A DNA stretch of 64,000 nt from Paulownia fortunei. Taxonomy: Eukaryota > Streptophyta > Magnoliopsida > Lamiales > Paulowniaceae. The stretch is from contig JAGSPU010000054.1 in the NCBI GenBank assembly GCA_019321725.1, forward strand, positions 248,001 through 312,000. Reading direction: 5' to 3'. How positions within the stretch are numbered: the stretch's first letter is position 1; each line of letters starts with the position of its first letter. Under the pieces are notes generated by a model that saw nothing but the letters and a program-made list of their open reading frames with translations, had not been told where the DNA came from and did no database searches. Of the stretch, positions 13,817 to 43,432 are shown in pieces. A program made the position numbers and the translations under genes.

Positions 13817-14483
13817 GTATTAACTAATAATAAATATCATACTCTAAGGAATTTAATAAGAACTTCATTAAATTAAAAAACAACTATTAACATTTAAGTA
13901 CAATATAATTTTAGATAATTTAATATTAAGTATTAATTAATCAAGTTGAAAAAATTAGTAGAATATAAATATAAATATATTGATATTAAAATATTTTAAA
14001 GTCATTTTATTAAAAATAATTGGTAATGATGATTTGATTATTTTTTTAAAAGTATAGAGTGGTAATGTGAGACAGCATGAGAGTACAAGGAATAAAGTAA
14101 AATAATAGTAATAAGGATAAAAATTGATTAAATAAAAATAAAAAAAAGATAAATAAATTAACCCCAAATATAATTACAAAATTTTCGAGCTCAAATATAT
14201 TAAGCTAAGTTCAATAATTGATCAGACTAACTGCAAAATCACATAGAATAATCTGTTAGTGAAAATGGAGCCCATTAAAATGGTTGGGCCTAGTTAAATT
14301 TCACCTCCGAGGCCCTTTAAATATCCATATGGCAATATTTGGGCCTTGATCAGCCCACAAGACGCCCATTTGCAGAGATCTCTGTACTTCTTCCTTCATT
14401 CCTTCTGAGATCTGAGCTTACAGCCTCTCTCTATACAAAACGAGTCAACTCGGCTGAGTGAGCTATTCGAAGTGTATTTCCGT
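13817..14483 (-). repeat. Right arm of large inverted repeat, upstream of TRAPPC8
   Basis: Reverse-complement partner of 12241-12911. It begins near AAGTGTATTAACTAATAATA and ends near CGAAGTGTATTTCC. Its outer end lies about 55 bp upstream of the TRAPPC8 start codon, so it includes that gene's probable core promoter and part of its leader. Confidence 0.92.
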
Positions 14484-14537
14484 TGGTTTCACCTGAAAGG
14501 GACGCTTATTTATCAATCCGGGTTGAATCCGAGGAGG

Positions 14538-32738
<18,201 letters not shown>

Positions 32739-34316
32739 ATTGAGCTGTGAGTTATTTCCTCGACTCAGGAATTGAAAATTGTTGTAGTAAAATTATACCT
32801 TACAGCCTGTAAATCACAGTGATTCAATGTATTATTGTAGCAATAGAAAATTTTAGAGGAAGAAATTCTATGGGGTTGAACTGGAAGGCTGATAGAAGTT
32901 ATCCCTCCTTCAAATAACGAGAAGTGATTGACTTGTTTAGAAAACCTCTAATTGACTGTGGAACTAAGCATTTCGCCCTTTACTTGCAACCAATTTGGTT
33001 TGGCAAAGAAAGAATTTGTTGCCGTTATGTGATGTGAGTGAGATTCAACCATTTAAATTTTGTCACACATTCAAGGCGATTTCTGTTAAAAAAATAGTAT
33101 TAAGATTGGTAACTGGTTTCACTTTTCAGGCTCAAATCAGCACCTTTTCTGTTGTTGTGAAACAATATTTTATCATTCACAGTCCCATTTCTATTTCATT
33201 TTTAATCCTCTTCATTTTCGAAGCGTTCAAATTCCAATTGCAATTTGACCCAAACTAGGAGAATTGGAATTGGACCTCCGAATTCCAATTCTGTAGGCCC
33301 AATTCTGAGCTTCCAAAACAAGGTCTAAACCGGGCTTTACAGAGGCTGGAATGGTAAAATGTCGTCAGCCTTATAATATGAAAACGTGTATAGATGTGGA
33401 ACGTGAATTTAGGTGTTAAAAAATATGCCCTGTGCAGATGATGGCGGAGAAGTTTCCTTGACTGTTTTTTCATCTCCATTTCCTTCCCACGTCTTTGATA
33501 TCTTAAAATTACATTACCATGTTCAGCGTTGCACATCTATTCCACTTGTTACTTCATTTTTATATTTTGAGGATCAAGATATTTTATTGATTGATTGAGC
33601 CTTTTATGACCAGGACCTGGATCATGCATAGTCAATAGACAACTTGTGGTGGAGTGCAATTTTAAAATGCTCATAATTCGCTACACGCATTGCATTTTCT
33701 TTGTATAAGCCGGTGAAAAAAATAAAATGGGACCTGAGATTTTATATGGATAATGATGGAATAATTACGCTGGATTGCTTAAGCGCCCTAATCTTATGTG
33801 CCAGAACTGGGAAATTTCGTAGTACTATGCAACAAAGGAGCAAAGGATAACAAAGGAGAAAGGATAACAGAAAGAAGATGTTGAAGTTAAAATGCCTTTG
33901 AAAAAGAAGGAATTTGAACAAATGAATGATATATATAGCAACTGGAAAAGGAACAATTATGTAACACCACCAAAAACAATAGTCACACTCCAACTCCTAA
34001 AGTATCTCAAATCTTCAACAAATGGAAGCGGGCCTGGGGTAGGTGAACCTCACCCAGTTCAACTATCCAACAAAATTCCATATCAACCCAAAAAACACCC
34101 CCATCCACCCCCCTCCCCCCCACCCCCCTTCTTCCCTCACCTAATTCTTCAACAAATAATAAGCATATCGAGTATGTACAATGACAAAAATAAAAGCATA
34201 TATTGCAAAAACTATTGCCAAAAACAAAATATGGGGGTGGGTGAACTCAGAACTGATAAAGTATCACCATGGTAGATCAAGGTAAACTTCCAATATTTAT
34301 CCCAATCAACCAGTGG
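32739..34316. other. Convergent intergenic region, TRAPPC8 to syntaxin
   Basis: Holds the 3' UTRs of two converging genes. A 12-bp inverted repeat with a 9-bp loop (arms 33260-33271 and 33281-33292, AGAATTGGAATT) is visible. A C-rich tract lies at 34096-34128. No gene was recognised. Confidence 0.6.
34096..34128 (-). other. G-rich tract on the syntaxin transcript strand, possible G-quadruplex
   Basis: The plus strand has runs of 3-7 C separated by single A or T or a short ATCCA. On the minus strand this gives several G-runs within about 33 nt, roughly 190-220 nt past the syntaxin stop codon and so probably in its 3' UTR. Confidence 0.55.
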
Positions 34317-35232
34317 TCATTTATTCCATGGTTGTATGGAGAGAACGATGATCAAGATAATGATCAACAAGAGGATAATCCCGAAACAAGTCCATTTCCT
34401 GGTATTCTTCTGGTGCTTCCTGGCAACTTCCAGCTGATGAGCCCCCCCTCTCACAAAAGAGTTGGCCCTATTCACCTGGCTCTCAATATCATCCAGCTGC
34501 TCCCCTGGCTCTGCACCAGCACCGCCATATCCAAGAATACCTGATGCAACTCCCTCAGATTCTTCTCCATGTCCTTCACCGCATCATGCCTCTCTTGAAT
34601 CTCCATAATTGTGTCCATCACCTGTCCCCTTCCCTGCTGCTGTATCGCCTTCTGAAGAAATGTCTCGCTCTCCCCGTCTCTATCAAACTATCCAGAATTT
34701 TCTCATCAGGGTTTTCACCTGTCACCGTGTAGTATCTCCGCTGCACGGTTTCTCGATACTCGGAGCCCATTTTCTGCCTCAAGTCATTGAACCTGTTCAT
34801 GGTGTCGTGAAGCTTTTTCCTCAGGCCATTGACGACTGAAGTACGAGTGCGATCGGATGAGCTTCCAGGGCCGCAGCCAGGGAGGCTGCGGTTGGCGGCG
34901 TTGGACCGATCGAGTGCTTCCAGGCGGACTTTGATAACTTTGGCTTTTTTCAGAGAGGCGGAAATGTCGGCTTCCATGCGTGAGCGGAGGTCTTTGACGG
35001 CCTTGGCGTTGTGGAGGGTCTTGCTCTGCTCGTGGGCAGCCTGGAGTTGGGTGTAGAGGGATTCCAGGTCGCGGAGCTCGTCTTTGATTGCTTCGACATC
35101 TTCGAAGAATCGGTCGAGGTTCACGCCGCCGGTGGACGGAGAGTTAGTCATCTCGATGGTGTGTGAATTTGGGGGCGGGGATTGGTCTTGGCCCCGGAAA
35201 CGTGAGAAGGATCCTGAGAATAGATCATTCAT
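34317..35232 (-). CDS. SYP122: Qa-SNARE syntaxin of the SYP121/SYP122 type, single exon, two frame breaks
   Basis: A plasma-membrane Qa-SNARE for exocytosis, which would pair with SNAP33-type and VAMP72 partners. The start [12 protein letters not shown] is the SYP12 N-terminus. The Habc bundle follows with [18 protein letters not shown], then [19 protein letters not shown]. The SNARE helix with [20 protein letters not shown], a juxtamembrane NTRKWTCFG and a final hydrophobic anchor ([13 protein letters not shown]) lie in the shifted frame. The first frame ends at 34618. Continuation needs one extra G in each of two G4 runs (34672-34675 and 34502-34505), which gives about 305 residues ending in PWNK. 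SYP122 is favoured over SYP121 by the SHTIEM motif near the N-terminus and by gene context. The long Pro/Gly-rich tail of Arabidopsis SYP121/122 is absent. Confidence 0.9.
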
Positions 35233-37675
35233 TTTTACTACCTGTTCTTTAGATTACAAATTAGATTTCAAGGTGTGGGAGTGGATCTGGCGTGTGATCA
35301 GGGAGGTCAAAGGAAAAGCTATGGGCCTATAGCTTCAACTGAGGGATATTGGTATTTTTTGAGGGAAAAGGAAGATGAAAAGATTGATAAGAAAGAAGAA
35401 ACAGGAAGTTGGAAATACTGAAATGGAGAAGAGGGAGAAGGCCTTATGTTATAGCAGGAATGTTGAATAAAATGGTTGGATGGCTAAGCAGGCAGTTGGC
35501 GGAAGGGTTGAATCAGTAAGACAAGACTCGTCAACTAAGTCCCGTGTCCTGGTTCAACAACAACAACTTCTTCCTTGTGTAAGAATATGGATATGAAAGA
35601 AGAGGAGAAGAGAGAGAGAAGTCAACTGATGGTGATGTTTCCAAGAAATTAGAGGCAAAAGGAAATATCGTGGAAAGAGGAAACGAATTTTTTACAGGTT
35701 TAACAGGACTGCGTTTTCCACTCCCGTGGGCGAGTAACTTGTAAAACTTGGAATTCTAGTGAATGTTCCATTCAGCGTCCAGGTGTTTTATCCATATCAG
35801 GAAAAACGCGTTTGGGAGAATTTCTCAAGCCAGAAATTTAGAAAATTTCAAAGAAAGAATGGAGGTTCCAGATCGTGTAATTTTGTGCTGAAAATTAGAG
35901 CACGGCCCTTTTGTTTCTGTTAACTAATTGTTCAGCGTTCTGCAAAATCATTGTTTTGATCATTACAAAAAGCAAAGTCTTCTGATCATTGATCCACATC
36001 TCTTGCCTTTCATTTACCACACGAGTCATTTTCCCATCCTCTTTTCATTCTTTTTTATCGTTCCATATTAAAACCAAACACACCTCATGTTTTCTAATAA
36101 ATTTTTTTCACACACCCATATTCTCCTATATATTCTCTCAAAAACTCTTTTCCGAAAAAAAACCCAATCATTCCTTCAGCAAGTTGTTTCATTTCCCAAC
36201 CCTTAAACTAGTTCAGCATAGGACGTGCATCATCCTTGTAAACCCCTGCAGCAACACTCTTGACTATTCTAATTTATCAATTAATTTTTCCGAACCATAC
36301 TATGAAAAGTAAATATGCTGACACATTAGAAAACTATGGCAAAATTTCTAATTATAAAGATCTATCATAGATGCAATGAAAATGAAATGCACCAATCTTG
36401 CGCAAGCTAATTAACTTCTCAATTGTCTTCTCAAACTCGCGGTTTATCTTTTCTTCTTGTTAGGACAATCGATTCTTTTCAACTTTTACATACTATACCA
36501 ACAGATTCTTGTCTTAATATACTAGCAACTGCGACTGCACAAAAATTGAACCCAGGATGCTTACTGATTATTAGTTTAGCCAAGGAGAATCAATTAATGA
36601 CCCAATATCAGGATACAAGAAATCAGAAAACCGAAGAAACAAGTCCCCCATAAAACTTAGGATTACTCTTATTCACCAAACTATTAAAGACCCTATTGGT
36701 ATCACAGAAGAACCAAATGAAGCTCACCACCTTCATTTTCATCCAGTTTTCAATATCATGGTCGCCTTCTGAAGTGCCACAGTTTAATGACTCAAATGAA
36801 CTTGGGAGTCCGATACATTTCAAGTAGTGATGATTCTGATTTCATGAAACAATAGATATTGGACAAAATGGAAACTATGTTCAACTAATGTTCCAGCCAA
36901 CCTAGGTGGATTAATGTTGAAGGTGGCAATTCAAAATACCACATAATCATCTCACAAAAAAAATACTTGCAAGCATTTTTAACCACCTAAACTCGTACTT
37001 CTTCCAATGCAAAGTATGACCGTTTAAGGAGGATTGACCTTAATTCGAAAATTTTATTCCAACTGTATGTAGATGTGTGACCGTATTTCCCGAATGGCGA
37101 ATCGGGTTTGGAATTTGGGTTAAAAAAAAAAAAAATATGATAGTTTAGACATATATATATTCAAGCAGTAATCCCTTTATGTACATGGAGAAGATTGCCT
37201 CTATCTCAGGGAAAGATGCAGAACTGATTTTGGATTCCCATATGACATGATGTAAAATCAAATGAATTAGTAATCAAGTGGCTCTACATATTTCAAATAC
37301 TAAACTTCCTAATTTTTACAATGAAATTAGTTATTCTATTGTTTAATGAATGGCAAAATGTAACACGATTTTATCTCCTTATGAAGTGAGGGGAAAAAAA
37401 AAAGTGCAACGTATATATGGATTAAAACGAAATCTTATCCGCAGCTTTGGTCCGAAGTTTTTCATTACACTAATTCATTCTCACAAAACATTCAAATGAC
37501 CATTTTATTTAAAAACGTCACTAGCATATGCGATTTTTGTTCAGGGGTCCAGTTACAAGGCAGAGATTTCCTGTTTCTCCTCCTCTCTGTCTACAAACAC
37601 AGACAATCTTTCTCACTCTACACACTGACGCGCACAATTCGCAGACTAGTACTGTTTCTTTCAGAAATATCGGCC
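35233..37675. other. Divergent intergenic region, syntaxin to TatD
   Basis: Contains the promoters of the minus-strand syntaxin and the plus-strand TatD gene. Short open frames near 36423-36653 and 36623-36823 match nothing recognised. The stretch 37557-37675 just upstream of TatD is pyrimidine-rich, like a plant 5' leader. Confidence 0.55.
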
Positions 37676-40600
37676 ATGGCGAGCAGCGGCAGTATACGAA
37701 TGATAGGCAAGTAACTCGTCGTTGATTTTCCTTTTTTCTTTTTTCTTTTTTCTTTTTCCTTTTTGGTTTCACTAAATATTTAATTTATTTATGTGATATC
37801 ATTTTTCATTTTTGTTGCAGACATAGCCGTCAACTTCACAGGTCAGATTACTCGGAAAGTTTATTTTTTTCTTTTTTTTTCAGTTAATCTTTTGTTTCAA
37901 ATTTTAATGCGTTGTGAGAAATGTACAGATGGTATGTTCAGAGGAATGTACAATGGGAAGCAATATCATGTGGCTGATATTGCCGCAGTGCTAAGTAGAG
38001 CTTGGAGCGCCGGCGTCGATCGGATAATTGTAAATGCTTTGGCCTAAACTTTTTCAGAATGAAATTCTCGATTAATTTTTATTGTTGTTGTAATTTATGG
38101 CTGTTTATTGGACTTCTTTTTGTGTGTTATTTACTTTAAGGTTTCATTTAGATTGATGGATTTGAAACTAAAAATTTTAAATTTATAATAATAAATTCAC
38201 TGACTTTATTTGGATAATCACATCATTGAAGGATTTCAAATCCATAATAACAAATTTATTGAGTTTGTTTGGATAATTTGATGATATAATGGATTTTAAA
38301 TCCATTAATTTTTATTTGAGCTATTTTTTGAGTTATTAAAGTGGATTTTAAATTCATTTTATATGGTGTCATGAAATCCTTCCCCAAATACACCCTCCAA
38401 ATCCAAATTCTTCAATATAAATGCAACCTAAGGTTCTTATCTTGTTGTTGAGAAATGAAAATGTTGAAAGCAACATTGTGGTTGGTTTAACTGGAATCTT
38501 GTTTCTGAAATCTGTGATATTACTGTTAAAGAATTTATTAATGTACAAGTAGATACGAAGCTGAGTAAAAAGACTCATGTATAACTGAGTGAAGCTGAAA
38601 TGAATATTATACTGCTTCATTTGTACCCATGTCTGTATTTGGTAATTTACCAGGAGATAAATTGTCTGTTGTGGTTAGCTAATGTGCAAACTGAAAAAAA
38701 ATTGATGTTTTCAATCTTCTACTTGACTTGTTTGAAGCTGTGTACGTTGATGTTTCTGCCAAGTTTGAGCTCACTAATACCAATTCAAAAAAATTTCAGT
38801 TATATATGTTTAACTTTATCCGGGCTTGGATAAGATGTGATATTGAGTTGAAAATAGGAGCATCAAGTGATGATAGAAATAGTCTCGTTTTTCGTCTGGG
38901 ATTTTTACAAAAATATGACTCCTATTATGCTAAATATTTCAGGTGACTGGAGGCTCTCTTGAGGAGTCAAAGGAAGCTCTTGCTATTGCTGAAACTGATG
39001 GTCATTTTATGCATTCTACTTTGTAGTAGAAGTTTAACTGTAACTGCATTTCTGTTTAATCTGCTATCATAATTGCTAATAATGTGGGTATTTTACTATT
39101 GCAGCAAGACTTTTCTGCACAGTTGGTGTGCACCCAACAAGATGTAAAGTGAGATTTCTTACCTAAATTGATGTACTCAGGACGAACCTAATTTGGTTTT
39201 GTGTATAATCCTGAGGTATTTTCTGGAGGCATTTCCATCATTTGTTTCTGTGCTGTCAATCAGGAATTTGATGACAGTGGAGATCCAGAAGAACATTTTA
39301 AAGCTCTTTTGTCGTTGGCTAAAGAGGGAGTTGAGAAAGGCAAAGTACGCTTTATTTTCTTAGCTGAAATGTATATTAACTTTGTAACAGTCCGGGAAGT
39401 GTCCAATGCTTGCACGCTGAAGCAACTTTAATCTTTTTTTAACTTGAGCAAATAACTAGTGCTTAGCTTTTTCATCAAATTTCACCGGTGAGAGGTAGCT
39501 TATGCCCTTGCGGCTGTAACTTATTAGTAATTTCTTTTGATCCCAACATTGATGTTTCAAGCAAGGTGGTGGCAATTGGAGAATGTGGATTGGATTATGA
39601 TAGCTTCACTTCTGCCCACCTGAAATTCAAAAGAAGTACGTGCCTGCTTGAGAAACTTCCTTGCTTTTTGGCTTTTCGAGGCTTCTTTTTTTCTCTTTTC
39701 CTTTCTCATGTCTTCCTCTGGAAGAACTGTGTTAAAAGAGGAGGGAGTGGCCTCCACAACTTTCTTCCGTTTATTTACCTAATATCTTTTTAACATCTAT
39801 TTGACTACGTGCCATTTGTTTTCTGTTATACTACTTAATGTTTAAAATTAGGTACTTTGAGAAGCAATTTGAATTAGCATATGCTACGAAGTTGCCAATG
39901 TTTCTCCACATGCGAGCAGCTGCTGAGGATTTCTGCAATATTCTTGAGCAAAACAGACATAGGTAAGATTTAAGGACCGCTAGCATTTTGAGAATGGCCA
40001 ATTGGTTGATGCACTTAGTTGTTGTTGCTGCCACCCAATAATGATGTCTCAGCTAATACGTAAGATTATAGCATGGTGATAATAGACCAAATGCAAGTAA
40101 TGATGGCTCAGTATAAGTGGAAATCACTTACTCCATTGATAATTATAGCTGCATTACATTTTTGTTTACTTATAAGTGAACACTAAAAGAACCTTTTTCT
40201 GTCGTATTTAACATACCTTCTCCTCTACTTCTCAGCATTAATGTGTTGCATTGTCAAAAGTGAAGTAATCTTTTTTGTTTCCATTTTTCCAGTATTTGTG
40301 CTATTTATTAATCAATACTGTGTTTGGATCTGTAGCTTTAATCACTTTTTCTTTTCTCCTATCCTTTGTCTGGCAGGTTCTGCTCTGGGGTTGCTCACTC
40401 TTTTACTGGTAGTGCCCAAGATCGTGATCATCTTCTTTCATTCAGTAATCTATTCATAGGTGAAAGACATTACTGTTCATCTGCCTTGAATTTTGATCTG
40501 TCCTGCCTACATATTTAGAATTTTTTTTGATTACTTGATTTTATTTTATTTTTTATTTTCTGCTTCTCATTCTTTGTAGGCATAAATGGATGCTCTCTAA

Positions 40601-42064
40601 AGACTGCCGAGAACCTTGACGTTGTAAAGGGAATTCCTCTTGAGCGACTGATGATCGAAACAGATTCCCCATACTGTGAAATCAAGAACACACATGCAGG
40701 GATTAATTTTGTGAAATCTTCATGGCCGTCAAAGAAGAAGGAGAAGTATGATCCAGAGTGCATTGTCAAAGGTCGCAATGAACCATGCTTAGTACGGTGA
40801 GTGGAAAAACATCCAACTTGCAAATAAATGGATGTTATGAAAATTCTGTTCTTTGCAAGGCTTTGACTGGTAGTCATAAGGCATTCCTGATAAAGAAGTC
40901 ATTTCTGAGAAAGTTCCTTTTGGTTATTAGGATCTAAGTTGAAATGGAAGATCCAAAAGCTATGAATTATAAATATTTTGTCAATTTTTATTTTTTACTT
41001 GCCAAGATCATATGATATCTGAAATGTTGATAATTACCAGAAATTTTATATTCTAATCAAAGTGCTGAGCGGTGTATCAGCATAGAAAATGACATTGTAG
41101 TCGAAGAATGGATATCAGGAAAACTTGGAACTTTTTTTTTTTTTTATCCCTGAATTTCACTGTTGAGTTCCATGTGCTAGCTGTTGGCAGATAAAATGTT
41201 TACTTCATTGCTAAAAAAGAATACTTTTATTTTAACGTTTGGACCGTGGATTTAAATGCAGAAAATACTAAGAAAACAATCTTTTGATTATAAAGAAAAA
41301 CATGAAGGAAATGCTCGTACACATAATTTTGAGTTGTGTAGTTATTTCGTTTTCCATAATATTAATATACCTTATAGAAAAATTATTTTATATTAGTGAT
41401 TTTATTGTCCAGAAGAAAAATATGAATTTTCAATGCCTTTGTTTTCCCTTTTCATTTTTCTCTGCTAAATCCTAATGACAAAGCCTGTTCTGCGGATTTA
41501 TATAGTACTTTTATGATAGTCTTCATCATAATTTGCTTAATGTGTTATTCGTCTCCCTTTTAGACATTGCTATTCGTTTGTAGTGATGAAAATGTTCTAT
41601 GTATGCCTTCTAAATACCTGAATTTAAACCTTCAAATATATGGATACAGGCATATGTTTTCCTTCTCAATCATCTCTATTTGATTCGAGTATAATACAAC
41701 ATATGCAATAACGCACAGGCAAGTACTTGAGGTGGTGGCTGGCTGTAAAGGTATTGCAGACATCAATCAGCTCAGCAAAACCTTGTACCATAACACCTGC
41801 AGGTAGTTTTCTTTCTTGTTCTCTCTTTTATTGAGTGCATAAAAATTAATACTTTTCATAAGAGGAGTGTTTGGTCTGAGCAGGGTGTGCTTTTTATGTA
41901 GTATATGCTCCTATGCCTTACGTGTTTCCTTTGCCTATATTCTGACTGAACTATTTGTCCAGTTCTTTTAAAAAGAAAATTGCTTTTTGTGCAGGGTTTT
42001 TTTCCCGCAGGATTTGGACTCTGCTGCAGATGCTCTTCTTGCTGCTGGTCAGAATCCTTGTTGA
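37676..42064 (+). CDS. TatD-family metal-dependent DNase (TATDN1 type), 12 exons
   Basis: TatD proteins are TIM-barrel metal-dependent hydrolases with DNase activity. Exons: 37676-37706, 37821-37841, 37929-38029, 38943-39000, 39105-39148, 39264-39344, 39566-39635, 39852-39962, 40377-40459, 40580-40796, 41719-41802, 41995-42064, giving about 323 residues. The N-terminus [19 protein letters not shown] lacks the bacterial HxH motif, as in the eukaryotic TATDN1 branch. Likely metal or catalytic residues are Glu in AIGECGLD, His in PMFLHMRA, His in GVAHSFTG and Asp in MIETDSPYC. The family C-terminus [16 protein letters not shown] is present. Intron 1 uses a GC donor, and exon 2 is only 21 nt. Exon 7 lacks one base near 39603, in GATAGCTTCAC where DRLHF is expected; every other phase agrees. 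Confidence 0.93.
37707..37820 (+). other. GC-AG intron in TatD
   Basis: The donor reads ATAG|GCAAGT, a perfect GC-AG type consensus. Only this donor joins [10 protein letters not shown] in frame to DIAVNFT. The nearby GT at 37711-37712 would put the next exon out of frame. The acceptor is TTGTTGCAG at 37812-37820. Confidence 0.8.
38140..38428. mobile_element. Tourist-like (PIF/Harbinger) MITE in TatD intron 3
   Basis: A 289-bp non-coding element with imperfect terminal inverted repeats of about 25 bp: GGTTTCATTTAGATTGATGG at the left, and the reverse complement of the right end reads GGTTGCATTTATATTGAAGA. It is flanked by a TAA duplication (38137-38139 and 38429-38431), the target-site type of PIF/Harbinger elements. 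Internal palindromes such as GGATTTTAAATCC are typical of MITEs. Confidence 0.82.
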
Positions 42065-42202
42065 AGATTTTCTTTCTGTTCTTTTTAATCATTCTTGAAG
42101 AAAGCAACCGTCTGCTGGGCAGAAACATTTTTTTATAACTCCTGTCTTCTGGAAAAGGATTCATCCACTCTTCTGAAATTTAACGTGATGCTATAAAAAC
42201 AT

Positions 42203-42233
<31 letters not shown>

Positions 42234-43432
42234 GGAGTTAATAAGGAAAAGGTACCAAAAAGTTTCAATAGCACAAAAGGAGGATTGTCTCACGCATTTA
42301 ATGTACATTTTTCTTGTTTTCTTTGATATGATATTCAGTAGTTGATAGCGCTGGTAGCCCTTATGTTACTAACCCATAGAGAACCAGAAGAATATGCTTC
42401 GGAATCATATATTTTCCATTGTTACCCTTCATTTGACAAAATATCTTAATATGCATTAGTAATTCCTTGCCTTTAAATAACAATATAATGCTCATTTGAG
42501 TTGAGTATTGTTTTGCAATCTTCATTCTACTTGATTTTCATTTTTATAATTTGTTATGCTTTTGAGTATAATGTGTTCCCTAAATTCAACAAAATTTTAC
42601 GCATATTATTTTTTTACTTTATTGCCTACTTTTTACTGACATATAACATTGAATTTTGTTATTATTTTACCGCACATAATATTTTGTGATACTATTTTTA
42701 AATAAAAATGACAATAAGATTTAATATCTAACATATTAAAAATTTCATGTATTCTTTTCACTTTTTATGTAATCTTTTCCATACAATTCAACAAATATCA
42801 ATTTACAAAAGTTAAGCAAGCAGAAATAGAAGTCTAGTTGATTACTTCCAGCATTTCGGTTGTGGACGGCTGTCACGGCAAGAAGCAAGTCAGATCCTCT
42901 ATTGTCGTTTAATCTTCTATTTAAGTATCATAAAGTCAAATTCTCTATTATTTTTTCATCTTCTATTAAATATCATATATACTAGTCAAATGTATTAAAT
43001 GAAATTATTAATATATATTTAATATATAATAATATTATTGAAATATGAAATGAAGCACAATTCCTGACGGAAAGTGTTATTCAAGTACAAGTCATGAGAG
43101 AAATTTTGACTAATTAATGAAAAAGGTCCCAAACTTCAGCTCTTTTGGTATAGCACTCCAGCAATACAAATGTTATTACAAGTACATCTGTCTCATCTAT
43201 TTTATCCAAACTTACATCTGTAGTTTCCAATTTGATCTCTAGTTACATCCTTAGCTATTATATGAATACAAACATTTCCAAGTCAGAGGAAACAAATGAT
43301 TCAAAGCAAGAAGATTTAAGTTATTAGAGCCCACATCATGCACCGAGGATAAATTTGTGCTTGGGCATTGCTTTTGCGCGATTTCACCATCACCTTTTAA
43401 GTATAAGCACCAACTCCATACTGCATTTCCAC
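42065..43432. other. Convergent intergenic region, TatD to CP33
   Basis: Holds the 3' UTRs of the two genes and AT-rich DNA. A 29-nt poly-T run sits at 42205-42233. A diverged 46-bp tandem duplication lies at about 42889-42981 (TCTTCTATT...ATCATA twice). No gene was seen. Confidence 0.6.
42205..42233. repeat. Poly-T tract, 29 nt
   Basis: Uninterrupted run of 29 T about 140 bp past the TatD stop codon. It could be a simple repeat or the tail of an inverted retroposed copy; no adjoining element was identified. Confidence 0.8.

Larger units (their letters stand above)
12152..14537. promoter_or_regulatory. Bidirectional promoter region between VIR and TRAPPC8
   Basis: These 2.4 kb separate two divergent start codons (12151 minus, 14538 plus) and must hold both promoters and 5' leaders. 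Each side carries the same set of elements because the region is an inverted repeat: paired GGCCCA/TGGGCC site II-type motifs, known in promoters of growth-related plant genes, and a TATTTAAAGG motif. The arms point outward in the same sense relative to each gene. The two 5' leaders would therefore be similar to each other, not complementary. Transcription start sites cannot be placed from sequence alone. Confidence 0.75.
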
